Shown: positions 1 through 6,623 of the stretch, piece by piece
Position numbering within the stretch: position 1 is the stretch's first letter
How the letters are laid out: every line of letters starts with the position of its first letter
Source: JAJTFW01 sp031421935
GTDB lineage: Bacteria; Bacteroidota; Bacteroidia; AKYH767-A; OLB10
DNA length: 7,895 nt
Reading direction: 5' to 3'
Assembly: GCA_031421935.1 (NCBI GenBank)
Contig: JANOPQ010000015.1
Location: forward strand, 1-7,895
Program-made: the position numbers and the translations under genes
The notes under the pieces: generated by a model
Told to the model about the DNA's origin: nothing
Database searches by the model: none
The model's input: the letters and a program-made list of their open reading frames with translations, nothing else

Positions 1-116
1 ATGAAAGAGATCGTCCGCAAATGACTGTATACAAATGGTCACATCCATTATTAACAGAAATGCCAGTTGCTAACAAAAAAGAAAAAAGAAGCAAAAAAGA
101 AAAAAGTCAACATTAA
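1..116 (+). CDS. C-terminal end of an unidentified protein (5' partial)
   Basis: A plus-strand frame is open from the left edge (first full codon at position 3) to a TAA at 114-116 and gives 37 residues. It reads ERDRPQMTVYKWSHPLLTEM, then PVANKKEKRSKKEKSQH. The second half is a lysine/glutamate-rich basic tail, a common way for soluble Bacteroidota proteins to end. The first half has a mixed, protein-like composition (W, Y, H, P). The A-rich DNA contains an 18-base-period duplication in phase with this frame (KKEKR then KKEKS), which fits a coding tail that grew by in-frame duplication. The gene would be convergent with the OmpA-type gene, with 84 bases between their stop codons. I do not recognise the family and infer no function. 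The main alternative is that a 37-codon open frame at a window edge arose by chance. Confidence 0.55.
   Translation, partial: ERDRPQMTVYKWSHPLLTEMPVANKKEKRSKKEKSQH
74..106. repeat. A-rich 15-nt perfect direct repeat, 18-nt period
   Basis: The 15-mer CAAAAAAGAAAAAAG occurs at 74-88 and again, identical, at 92-106. The 18-base offset equals six codons and is in phase with the plus-strand partial frame, where it yields the repeated KKEK motif. It probably arose by slippage or duplication inside a lysine tail and is not a separate element. Confidence 0.7.
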
Positions 117-129
117 ATAAACTCTAACT

Positions 130-154
130 AAAAAGTCAACCTATTTCAGGCTAA
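130..154 (-). terminator. Weak candidate terminator downstream of the OmpA-type gene
   Basis: On the minus strand, TTAGCCT, a 5-nt loop (GAAAT) and AGGTTGA form a 7-bp stem with two G-U pairs at 136-154. A C and then a run of five T follow at 130-134. It lies about 45 bases past the stop of the OmpA-type gene and beyond the heptamer repeat. The stem is short and partly wobble-paired, so this is only a candidate. The plus-strand form loses the wobble pairs and would not serve the convergent gene. Confidence 0.3.
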
Positions 155-159
155 GTCAT

Positions 160-201
160 AACATCTAACATCTAACATCCAACATCCAACAACTAACAAC
201 T
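160..201. repeat. Six-unit heptamer tandem repeat between convergent genes
   Basis: Six consecutive 7-base units fill 160-201 with no gaps: AACATCT twice, AACATCC twice, AACAACT twice. Variants therefore occur in neighbouring pairs. Read along the minus strand the units are AGTTGTT, GGATGTT and AGATGTT. The last plus-strand base (201) is also the last base of the stop codon of the OmpA-type gene, so the array is the start of that gene's 3' untranslated region. No hairpin is apparent within it, since one strand is nearly free of G. A period of seven does not preserve a reading frame, so the array is non-coding. Its function is unknown. Confidence 0.85.
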
Positions 202-2123
202 TATTTCGATACAATCACAAACTCCGTCCGGCGATTCTTCATTCTACCTTGAGATGTAGAATTATCCGAAACGGGTTTCGTGGCTCCAAAACCTTTAGAG
301 CTTAATCTCGATTTATCTACTCCATTTTGAATTAAAAAATCAGAAACGGATTTTGCTCTGGCTTCTGATAAACTTAAATTGTTAGCGGGAATTCCAACAT
401 TGTCAGTATGTCCATACACCGCAACACGCATGGTTGGATTTTCTTTTAAATAATTTGCAAAATCTAGGATGATCGCCTTGTCTTGTGATGTTAAGGTTGA
501 ACTTTCAATATCAAATAAAATATTGTTGAGTGTATAAGCTCCGCCAATTTCTGTTTTTTGAAGTTGTATATCTACTTTGATAGGTTCTAGCTTCGTGGTA
601 TCATCTTTAGAAAAGTAAGCGGAATTGTAAGCGTAACCTTGCTTTTTTACAGTAAGGATATAATCTTGATCGAATAATACTACAGAAGCATATTTACCAC
701 TTGTGCTATCATAGGATACGTCGGCAAACTCTTGCGTGTTTACATTTTTTAATGATATGGTAGCTTTTTTAGGTGCATCATTGTTTTCATCTTTTAAATC
801 ACCTTTAATAAATAATACACGATCTGGTTTTGCAGCTGTATGTAAATCGAAAGAGTATATATCATATCCGCCTTTTCCTTGCAAACTATTACTTGAAAAA
901 TATCCTTTTTGCCCATCGGTACTCGCGAAGAATCCTAATTCGTCGGCTTCTGTATTGATCGGGTATCCTAAATTCATGGGTTGACTCCATGTTCCATCTG
1001 CTTGCAACTTGCATTTATAAATATCATAACCTCCTAAACCCGGCAAAGCATCACTGCTAAAATAAAAAGTTTTGTTGTCAGGATGAATGAATGGCGTTTT
1101 TTCATTTCCTGGGGTGTTGATAGGACTTCCTATGTTTTTCATTGGACCCCATTCACCGTTTTCTAATTTATTACTGAAAAAGATATCACTCGTTTGACTC
1201 ACCGAATCTCGAATGCTTACAAAGTATAATATTTTTCCATTTGGCGAAATGCTCGGTTGACTTTCCCAACGATTGGGATCATTGATGGTGGCACCCACAC
1301 TGCGTGGCTCCGACCAAACTCCTTTGGTTTCATCACTTGTATAAATATCAAAGTTGCCATTTTTATTGACGGTGAAAAATAAATGTTTGTTGTCAATGGT
1401 TATGGTTGCTCCACCTTCATTATTTGACCCCGCTTTGTTAAACGGCGGAAGCATAACTTCTCCTTGATCAAATACACTATCTTTCTTTACACTAATCATA
1501 AATTTTTCGACACTTGCTGGAAAAAGTGAACCTCGCTTTTGTTCTTCATAACGTCGCGTGAAAAAACAATATTCCTGATCCGGAGAAATGATGGCTAGGT
1601 ATTCTGGATTGGGACCGGACACGTTATTTAAGGGCTCAGGTTGAAACGGAACAGGAACCATCATGAACCTGGCTCGCTGAATTTTTTGAGTGGCGTCACG
1701 CGCGTTTTCTTCTTTCACTTTGTTGAAGTCGAGGTACGACTCAAAATAAGTAATGGCTTTCTTGAATTCTTTAACATCGAATAAATAATCGGCTAAACGA
1801 TAATGCGCATCGGCACTGGCATCAGGACAAACCCCAATGAGTTTTTCATAAGCAGCAGCCATTACTTTGTCATTATGATTTTGCCAGGCTACATCGCCCA
1901 GTAATTTATAAGGATCAGCAAATGTTGAATCCTCTGCGATGGCTTTATCACAATATTCTTTGATGGTGCTGAGTGGTTTCTTGTCGTTACGGGCTTCTCG
2001 GGCATTCTCGTAGTGCTTATTGGCTGCCTTATTTTCAGAGGGTGGACAAAGCGATTTAGATTGCGCCATCAAAGTAGATGAAGCCTGAAACAAAATAAAC
2101 AGGAAGAATAGAATCTTTTTCAA
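201..2123 (-). CDS. Exported TPR, beta-propeller, CRD and OmpA C-terminal domain protein, PorE-like
   Basis: This is a 640-residue envelope protein expected to tether to peptidoglycan. From the chosen TTG start (2121-2123) it reads LKKILFF and so on, a classical signal peptide cleaved near A20/Q21. Residues about 36-148 form TPR-like helices. Residues about 168-427 carry WD40-like PD40 propeller repeats (for example SPDQEYCFFT, HPDNKTFYFSSD and GGYDIY twice). Residues 437-522 resemble a carboxypeptidase regulatory domain. Residues 529-640 are an OmpA C-terminal domain with GHTDNVG, LSEARA and GRMKNRRTE; D574 and R589 match the diaminopimelate-binding pair of OmpA. Domain order and length match PorE, a T9SS accessory protein of Porphyromonas, but PorE is a lipoprotein. 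Here no lipobox surrounds the only nearby cysteine (C26, in KSLC). Bacteroidota carry many paralogues of this layout, so orthology is not shown. The frame has no ATG before the signal peptide. An upstream TTG (2202-2204) would add 27 residues that spoil the signal peptide. The gene is alone between a terminator hairpin and the convergent gene. Confidence 0.92.
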   Translation of the reverse strand: MKKILFFLFILFQASSTLMAQSKSLCPPSENKAANKHYENAREARNDKKPLSTIKEYCDKAIAEDSTFADPYKLLGDVAWQNHNDKVMAAAYEKLIGVCPDASADAHYRLADYLFDVKEFKKAITYFESYLDFNKVKEENARDATQKIQRARFMMVPVPFQPEPLNNVSGPNPEYLAIISPDQEYCFFTRRYEEQKRGSLFPASVEKFMISVKKDSVFDQGEVMLPPFNKAGSNNEGGATITIDNKHLFFTVNKNGNFDIYTSDETKGVWSEPRSVGATINDPNRWESQPSISPNGKILYFVSIRDSVSQTSDIFFSNKLENGEWGPMKNIGSPINTPGNEKTPFIHPDNKTFYFSSDALPGLGGYDIYKCKLQADGTWSQPMNLGYPINTEADELGFFASTDGQKGYFSSNSLQGKGGYDIYSFDLHTAAKPDRVLFIKGDLKDENNDAPKKATISLKNVNTQEFADVSYDSTSGKYASVVLFDQDYILTVKKQGYAYNSAYFSKDDTTKLEPIKVDIQLQKTEIGGAYTLNNILFDIESSTLTSQDKAIILDFANYLKENPTMRVAVYGHTDNVGIPANNLSLSEARAKSVSDFLIQNGVDKSRLSSKGFGATKPVSDNSTSQGRMKNRRTEFVIVSK

Positions 2124-2148
2124 TGGAGTTATAACGCAATGGTTAGGG

Positions 2149-2156
2149 CAAATATG
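2149..2156 (-). promoter_or_regulatory. Possible -7 box for the OmpA-type gene
   Basis: The minus strand reads CATATTTG, seven of eight matches to the Bacteroidota -7 element (the two free positions counted as matches), 25 bases before the TTG start. That spacing is almost the same as for the stronger TATATTTG box of the next gene. No TTG-type -33 element is visible at the usual distance. If real, it places transcription start downstream of the alternative TTG at 2204 and supports the 2123 start. Confidence 0.3.
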
Positions 2157-2231
2157 ATGTGTTTTCAGCTTTAGTTCTAAAAATTGAACATTTAATGTCA
2201 ACAATGCATTGTGATTAACTCTATAAAATGC

Positions 2232-2258
2232 AAAAAGGTCGGCGAGGCCGACCTTTTT
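2232..2258 (-). terminator. Strong intrinsic terminator, 12-bp perfect stem
   Basis: AAAAAGGTCGGC (2232-2243), a 3-nt loop (GAG) and the exact complement GCCGACCTTTTT (2247-2258) form a perfect hairpin with a 7-bp GC-rich core flanked by A and T tracts. On the minus strand it begins 18 bases after the stop codon of the secreted propeller gene and ends in a five-T run. It separates that gene from the OmpA-type gene. The symmetry would let it act in both directions, but no plus-strand gene reads into it here. Confidence 0.93.
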
Positions 2259-2276
2259 AACAGGTTTAGTGTTTAA

Positions 2277-4643
2277 TTACTTTTTTACCAATTTTATTGC
2301 TGAGCTGATGTTTTTTCCTGAAATCAAACGAGCCATATAAACTCCATTCGACCAGCTTTCACCCATCATCATGTTTTGATTTCCTAAAGTAGAAATCATT
2401 CTTTCTTCCGTCAATCTGCCGCTCATATCAAAAATTTGCAAGGTCGATTTTTGCTCTAAGGAATGAATCGAAATCATTACTTGGTTGCTAAAAGGATTTG
2501 GAGATGCACTTAATTTTATTTGAGCAAGAGAATTATTGTTGTCGATTCCTACAACCTCTACGATTTCAAATTTATCTAATCCACCTTCCACAATATTAAA
2601 TGTTGGACCTGGATCGCCTACATTAACGATCAATTGCATGGTTGCGTTTGGTGTAAGGTAGGAATTGATAGCTTTTGATTGAGGAACCCATAGCGAAGAA
2701 GAACCATTTGGACCTAACGCTTCAATAAGTACGGTGTTGGTTCCATCCGTTAAATAAATTTTCATAGAATCATCTGGGGCTCCGTTTGTCGTCCCACCAT
2801 TGTAAAACCATCTATTGTAATTCACATGAGGATTCAAATACGTAGTCATGTCAAAGATAGGTGAGGTTAAAATCGTGCTCCCTTGATCCACATCATTGTC
2901 CCAAGGACCACCACCGCCATTATCAGTAACAAAAGCCCATGTACCACAGTCAGTAGAAAGATCAGCTCCTGGATTTGCAGTTTGTCCTTGGTTAGTAGTT
3001 GCTATAGGTGCATCTCTTTCCCATAAGTTTCCTGAAGGACCACTTACTGTCCAACCAAAATCAAGAACGAAATCATCGTAATATCCTTTGTCAAGTGTAA
3101 TGTTAAAAGGGTTGCTTCCATTTACATTTTGGTTAGTACTGCAAAAGGTACGATGTCCCCAATGACCAACAGTTAAATCATAAACACCTTGAAAAAATCC
3201 TGGGATCGTAAATTGCCCACTCTGATTAGTGGTGATTGTATTATTGAATTGTGCGTTTTCAAAATAAACAGTTGCATTCGCTATCGGAATTCCGGTTCCT
3301 GTTTCTACCACCGTACCTGTTACAGTTACAGTAGGAACAATAGTATTCAATTGAATATCTAAATTGGTTAAAATTCCATTCTGAAGTACTACCCCAGTAA
3401 TCGTTTTAGTGATATAGCCAGCCTTAGAAAATGATACATCATAAGTTCCTGCAGCAGCTAATCCTGTTTTATAAAGTCCAGTAATTTTTGTGTTTTTAAC
3501 AATGCTAGGTCCTAAAATAGTTACGATAACATTATTCAACGGCAATGTCGTGTTGGTGTCGGTAACGAGTCCTTCTAAATAACATCCACGAACATAAGTA
3601 GGAGTCAATACATATAATCCATTGTTAATATCAGAAACAACAATTGTCCCTGAAGGTAAATAAGGATAAACACCCCATGCACCGTTAAAGCCATTTCCTG
3701 AACCTTGAAGGTAAGTATCGTATTGCCCGGTAATGATCATATTGTCTGGACGACTTACATCGACAATAGCAATTCCATCTTTATACCAACTGACGATTTC
3801 AAAATCATTTAAGGTGTGTGTATTGTGAATGATCGATCCTGATCCAGGTGTTAGCTGAACACGATCTAATTCGGTGATGTTATTCAAGTCGGTAATGTCA
3901 TACGAACCTAAAAACGAATTTGTGTTTTCATCGGTAGAGAATATTGCAGTTCCTGCATCATTTAACCATAAGTTATGAGTAAATTGGGTAGGTGTAGATT
4001 GTGTTGCTAATAAAACAGGATTTGTTTTATTAGTTACATCAAAAACTGAAAAATACCCATCATAAATATGCGCACTATACAAAGTGTCATTTCTTACGTA
4101 GCCGTCATGAATATAAGTGCCTGGTGTATGTCCTCTGTAAACCGGGTTCCAGGGATCCGCTAAATCACAAATTAGCGCAGTTCCATTAAATAAATTACAT
4201 CCGTATAAATAGGCATGTCCACCATCTACATGCAATGCATGAATCGTTTCTAGTTGGTTGTTGATAGCCCCGCTTCCCGTCCAATATTTGAATTGAATAG
4301 AATCTGGTAAATAACCAAGATTTACAATTTGAAGTCCATTGCAACATCCTTCTGTAGTTACATAAGCATAATTATCCATGGTCTTAACTTCTCTCCATGT
4401 AGAATTGGTTCCGGGAACTGTAAATACTTCAACAGGTGCTGCGGGATTCGTAACATCTACTATGGATAAACCGGATTCGTAACCTACCAATGCATACTCG
4501 TTTCCGAGTGAATCTACATAACCACCAATGTTGGAAAGTGCATCATTGGGGTAGGCTAAGTTTGACTTAAAGGTAATGTTGGTTTGGGCTGATGAGTTCA
4601 AAACCAAGGTTAAACTCATCAGAAAGAGTACTAATTTTTTCAT
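2277..4643 (-). CDS. Secreted choice-of-anchor B (LVIVD propeller) protein with T9SS type A sorting domain
   Basis: This is a 788-residue exported protein, probably attached to or released from the cell surface by type IX secretion. A signal peptide covers residues 1-19 (MKKLVLF..., cleavage A19/Q20). Residues about 21-347 form an LVIVD-type beta-propeller (GLSIVDVTNPAAP, GLQIVNL, YFSVFDVTNKTNPV, GIAIVDVSRP), the core of the choice-of-anchor B family. Two carboxypeptidase-regulatory-like beta-sandwich domains follow at about 353-432 and 437-518. Residues about 521-697 form an adhesin-like jelly roll (GWTVSG, NLWERDAP, NPGADLSTDCG, DNDVDQGS, LTSPIFD) with acidic residues that could bind calcium. 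Residues 708-788 are the T9SS sorting domain: SPNPFSN, then LQIFDMSGR, GVYMARL and a basic end IKLVKK. The ATG at 4641-4643 is preferred because it begins the signal peptide and follows a TATATTTG box by 24 bases. An in-frame ATG at 4730 would add 29 residues lying upstream of that promoter. No catalytic motif is visible, so a binding or adhesive role is inferred. It is a single-gene unit closed by the hairpin at 2232-2258. Confidence 0.94.
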   Translation of the reverse strand: MKKLVLFLMSLTLVLNSSAQTNITFKSNLAYPNDALSNIGGYVDSLGNEYALVGYESGLSIVDVTNPAAPVEVFTVPGTNSTWREVKTMDNYAYVTTEGCCNGLQIVNLGYLPDSIQFKYWTGSGAINNQLETIHALHVDGGHAYLYGCNLFNGTALICDLADPWNPVYRGHTPGTYIHDGYVRNDTLYSAHIYDGYFSVFDVTNKTNPVLLATQSTPTQFTHNLWLNDAGTAIFSTDENTNSFLGSYDITDLNNITELDRVQLTPGSGSIIHNTHTLNDFEIVSWYKDGIAIVDVSRPDNMIITGQYDTYLQGSGNGFNGAWGVYPYLPSGTIVVSDINNGLYVLTPTYVRGCYLEGLVTDTNTTLPLNNVIVTILGPSIVKNTKITGLYKTGLAAAGTYDVSFSKAGYITKTITGVVLQNGILTNLDIQLNTIVPTVTVTGTVVETGTGIPIANATVYFENAQFNNTITTNQSGQFTIPGFFQGVYDLTVGHWGHRTFCSTNQNVNGSNPFNITLDKGYYDDFVLDFGWTVSGPSGNLWERDAPIATTNQGQTANPGADLSTDCGTWAFVTDNGGGGPWDNDVDQGSTILTSPIFDMTTYLNPHVNYNRWFYNGGTTNGAPDDSMKIYLTDGTNTVLIEALGPNGSSSLWVPQSKAINSYLTPNATMQLIVNVGDPGPTFNIVEGGLDKFEIVEVVGIDNNNSLAQIKLSASPNPFSNQVMISIHSLEQKSTLQIFDMSGRLTEERMISTLGNQNMMMGESWSNGVYMARLISGKNISSAIKLVKK

Positions 4644-4667
4644 ATTGTTTTTGGGAGATTGTGTAGT

Positions 4668-4675
4668 CAAATATA
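4668..4675 (-). promoter_or_regulatory. -7 promoter box TATATTTG for the secreted propeller gene
   Basis: The minus strand reads TATATTTG, an exact match to the Bacteroidota -7 consensus TAnnTTTG, ending 24 bases before the ATG at 4643. A TTG (4692-4694, in GATTGC) lies 16 bases upstream as a possible -33 element, slightly closer than usual. The expected transcript would have a leader of about 20 bases without a Shine-Dalgarno sequence, which is normal in this phylum. Confidence 0.6.
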
Positions 4676-4785
4676 CACCGATTTTTTGGAGCAATCCTCT
4701 AAATATTGAAATAATACAAGGATGCGCCAATATGTTCTTAGTGACGGCAATTGGGATCGGCTAAAATCAATAATAAGGATTAAGT

Positions 4786-5487
4786 TTAAGTGGAATGAAT
4801 CATTTTCATGAGGTTCTCCTTATAGCTGCTTCCAATAGGTAAGCGACTTTGGTGTAACTCCAACTCATTGCCCGATATACTCTTGATGGATGAAGAATTG
4901 GCAATATAACTTTTATGGATTCGGATGAATTGATCGGATGGTAAATTCGCTTCAAAAAACTTCATCGTATGGAGCGTTACAATCATCTTTTCGTTGGTGA
5001 ATATCTTCACATAATCTTTCATTCCTTCAATGTAATGGATGTCGGCGAAGTTAATGCGTATTAATTTCTGATCACTCTTCACAAACATATAATCCGGTTT
5101 TGCAACTCTAGCCACCGGCAAGGGTAAACGAACTCTTTCTATGGCTTTGTTTACCGCTTTCATGAATCGCTCCATCGACACAGGCTTTACTAAATAATCT
5201 ACTACATCTAAATCGTAACCTTGAAGAGCATAATCTGGATGTGCCGTAGTAATAATTACAGCTGGAGCTTTATGTAAGGATCTTAAAAAATCTAATCCGG
5301 AAATTACGGGCATTGAGATGTCTAAAAACATCAAATCAATGGCTTCGTTATTTAACACTTCAAAGGCTTCTAAAGCATTACTACAGGTAGTGATTAATTC
5401 AATCTCTCTTATGTTTTGTAAGTAGCGCTCGAGCACCTCTTGAGCTAAGGGTTCATCGTCGACAACAATACATTTTAATTTGTTCAT
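4786..5487 (-). CDS. LytTR-family response regulator
   Basis: This is a 233-residue cytoplasmic transcription regulator of the LytR/AlgR type. Residues 1-120 are a receiver domain: the acidic pair D10-D11 (VVDDEP), phospho-acceptor D56 (LMFLDISMP), the switch T80/T81 and K101 (YLVKPV) are all present, so it should be phosphorylatable. Residues about 132-230 are a LytTR DNA-binding domain (FVKSDQKLIRINFADIHYIE, FIRIHKSYIAN, LPIGSSYKENL). Its ATG overlaps the stop of the upstream kinase gene in an ATGA arrangement (5484-5487), so the two are translationally coupled and form a cognate pair with the kinase first. This is the usual order for this family in Bacteroidota. The regulon cannot be read from the sequence. 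The closest downstream gene, the T9SS-exported propeller protein, has its own promoter box 142 bases beyond the stop and could be a target. No clear terminator hairpin follows the stop. Confidence 0.95.
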   Translation of the reverse strand: MNKLKCIVVDDEPLAQEVLERYLQNIREIELITTCSNALEAFEVLNNEAIDLMFLDISMPVISGLDFLRSLHKAPAVIITTAHPDYALQGYDLDVVDYLVKPVSMERFMKAVNKAIERVRLPLPVARVAKPDYMFVKSDQKLIRINFADIHYIEGMKDYVKIFTNEKMIVTLHTMKFFEANLPSDQFIRIHKSYIANSSSIKSISGNELELHQSRLPIGSSYKENLMKMIHST

Positions 5488-6548
5488 GTGAGTTCGATTC
5501 GAAGGTTTACATTAAATTCTTCTTCCTCTTGCGTAATGGCGAGTTGATGTTTTTGTGGGTAGAGAAGCGATAATCTCTTTTTTACATTGTATAATCCAAT
5601 GCCTGCTTCTTTTTGATGGATCCCCAATTGTTCATCGGTACCAATACTGTTTTTAACTTGTAATGCGACACGATCGGGTTCGATAGTAAATCGAATGTGA
5701 ACAAAGCCGTCACTGAATCGTTTGTCAATTCCATGCTTGAATGCATTTTCAACGAAGTCGATAAAAAGGAGGGGCGCTATGAGTTGGTCATCTACTTCAC
5801 CCGCCACTTCGATTCGAATATCATATCGATTGTGGTATCGTATTCGTTGTAATTCGGTGTAACTGCTGATGAAATCAATTTCTTTGCTTAGCAAAACTTT
5901 TTCTTCATTTGCTTGGTATAAAACGTAGCGCATAATGTCACTTAATTTTAAAACCATCTCAGAAGCTTTTTCCGAATTTTTTAATGTGAGCGAGTAAAGA
6001 TTGTTTAAGGTGTTGAATAAAAAATGAGGGTGAATTTGCGCTTTAAGTGCATTTAACTCGAGTTGTAATTTTTCTTTTTGAAGTTTTAACAATTCGTTTT
6101 GTGTGATGAATGCTATCAACGTGTATTTTAATGCATAGGTTAATAGAAGTACAATAACTCCTTCCAATAAATCGTAGTTAGGAGTAATATTTCCAACAAA
6201 TCGAGTCATTCTCTCGGGCATATTTTCTCGAGGAATGGTCGTTAAGAGTTGATAGTTTAAAAGTGAATATCCATAAATACTTAATGCAGTAATTGCAAAA
6301 TAACTGAAGTACTTTTTTTGATTAAGTAGTTTCGGAACATAAAGGTAAAGATGAATGTAAACTAAAGGGGCTTGACTTAAAAAAACAATAATTATGTAGG
6401 CTAGTCCCCATTCAACGCCCCATAATCCAAATGTATCGTAAAAGGAACGTGTTAACCAAACCGTCCAAAATAAAGAATGTAAAATCACACTCTGCGCTTT
6501 CTTGTTGGGAAGACGAGTGTAAAATTTTTCTATGAGTTTGTCAATCAT
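5484..6548 (-). CDS. LytS/YehU-type membrane sensor histidine kinase
   Basis: This is a 354-residue sensor kinase that should phosphorylate the LytTR regulator encoded next to it. Four hydrophobic segments lie at about residues 18-37, 48-70, 80-102 and 128-149, giving a membrane sensor with very short loops and no recognisable extracellular ligand domain. A short helical linker (about 150-170) leads into the His_kinase domain. The family motif is LKAQIHPHFLFN, with H175 as the expected phospho-histidine. The N-box is FIDFVENAFKHG (N268), and the glycine box is GIGLYNVKKRL (about 316-326). These match PF06580-type kinases rather than classical HisKA kinases. The ATG at 6548 gives a complete first membrane segment; a GTG at 6488 (V21) is the only nearby alternative, and the next in-frame ATG is codon 110. 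A TATATTTG box stands only five bases upstream of the ATG, so the message may be leaderless. The stimulus is unknown. Confidence 0.95.
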   Translation of the reverse strand: MIDKLIEKFYTRLPNKKAQSVILHSLFWTVWLTRSFYDTFGLWGVEWGLAYIIIVFLSQAPLVYIHLYLYVPKLLNQKKYFSYFAITALSIYGYSLLNYQLLTTIPRENMPERMTRFVGNITPNYDLLEGVIVLLLTYALKYTLIAFITQNELLKLQKEKLQLELNALKAQIHPHFLFNTLNNLYSLTLKNSEKASEMVLKLSDIMRYVLYQANEEKVLLSKEIDFISSYTELQRIRYHNRYDIRIEVAGEVDDQLIAPLLFIDFVENAFKHGIDKRFSDGFVHIRFTIEPDRVALQVKNSIGTDEQLGIHQKEAGIGLYNVKKRLSLLYPQKHQLAITQEEEEFNVNLRIELT

Positions 6549-6553
6549 CTATT

Positions 6554-6561
6554 CAAATATA
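6554..6561 (-). promoter_or_regulatory. -7 promoter box TATATTTG directly before the kinase gene
   Basis: The minus strand reads TATATTTG, a perfect TAnnTTTG match and identical to the box of the secreted propeller gene, but here only five bases (AATAG) precede the ATG. Transcription would start at or very near the start codon. No TTG-type -33 element is seen 16-23 bases upstream; that stretch instead holds an iterated AATCG motif. The nearest TTTG is 33 bases away. It could also be a chance match in AT-rich DNA. Confidence 0.45.
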
Positions 6562-6623
6562 AGGAAGCTATTCGATTCGATTGCTTTTTTTAGTCAAAGA
6601 CTACTCTAGCCCCGACCAAATAA

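Noticed and set aside
160..201. CRISPR-like array
   Set aside because: The units are seven bases long and contiguous, without spacers, so this is a simple tandem repeat.
736..984. Plus-strand open frame of 82 codons inside the OmpA-type gene
   Set aside because: It lies antisense to a clearly coding propeller/CRD region, has no recognisable motif and no promoter. It is a shadow of the real gene.
2896..3081. Plus-strand open frame of 61 codons inside the secreted propeller gene
   Set aside because: Its composition (PPPPLS) is the antisense of the glycine-rich jelly-roll segment. It is not a gene.
4644..4730. In-frame 29-codon N-terminal extension of the propeller protein from an ATG at 4730
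   Set aside because: It would bury the signal peptide and lies upstream of, and across, the TATATTTG promoter box.
4576..4764. Plus-strand open frame of 62 codons across the start of the propeller gene
   Set aside because: It overlaps the signal peptide and promoter region in antisense, and its product resembles no protein.
4676..4785. Terminator after the LytTR regulator gene
   Set aside because: Only short pairings with large loops (for example CCAAT with ATTGG) are present and none is followed by a T run, so no terminator is called.
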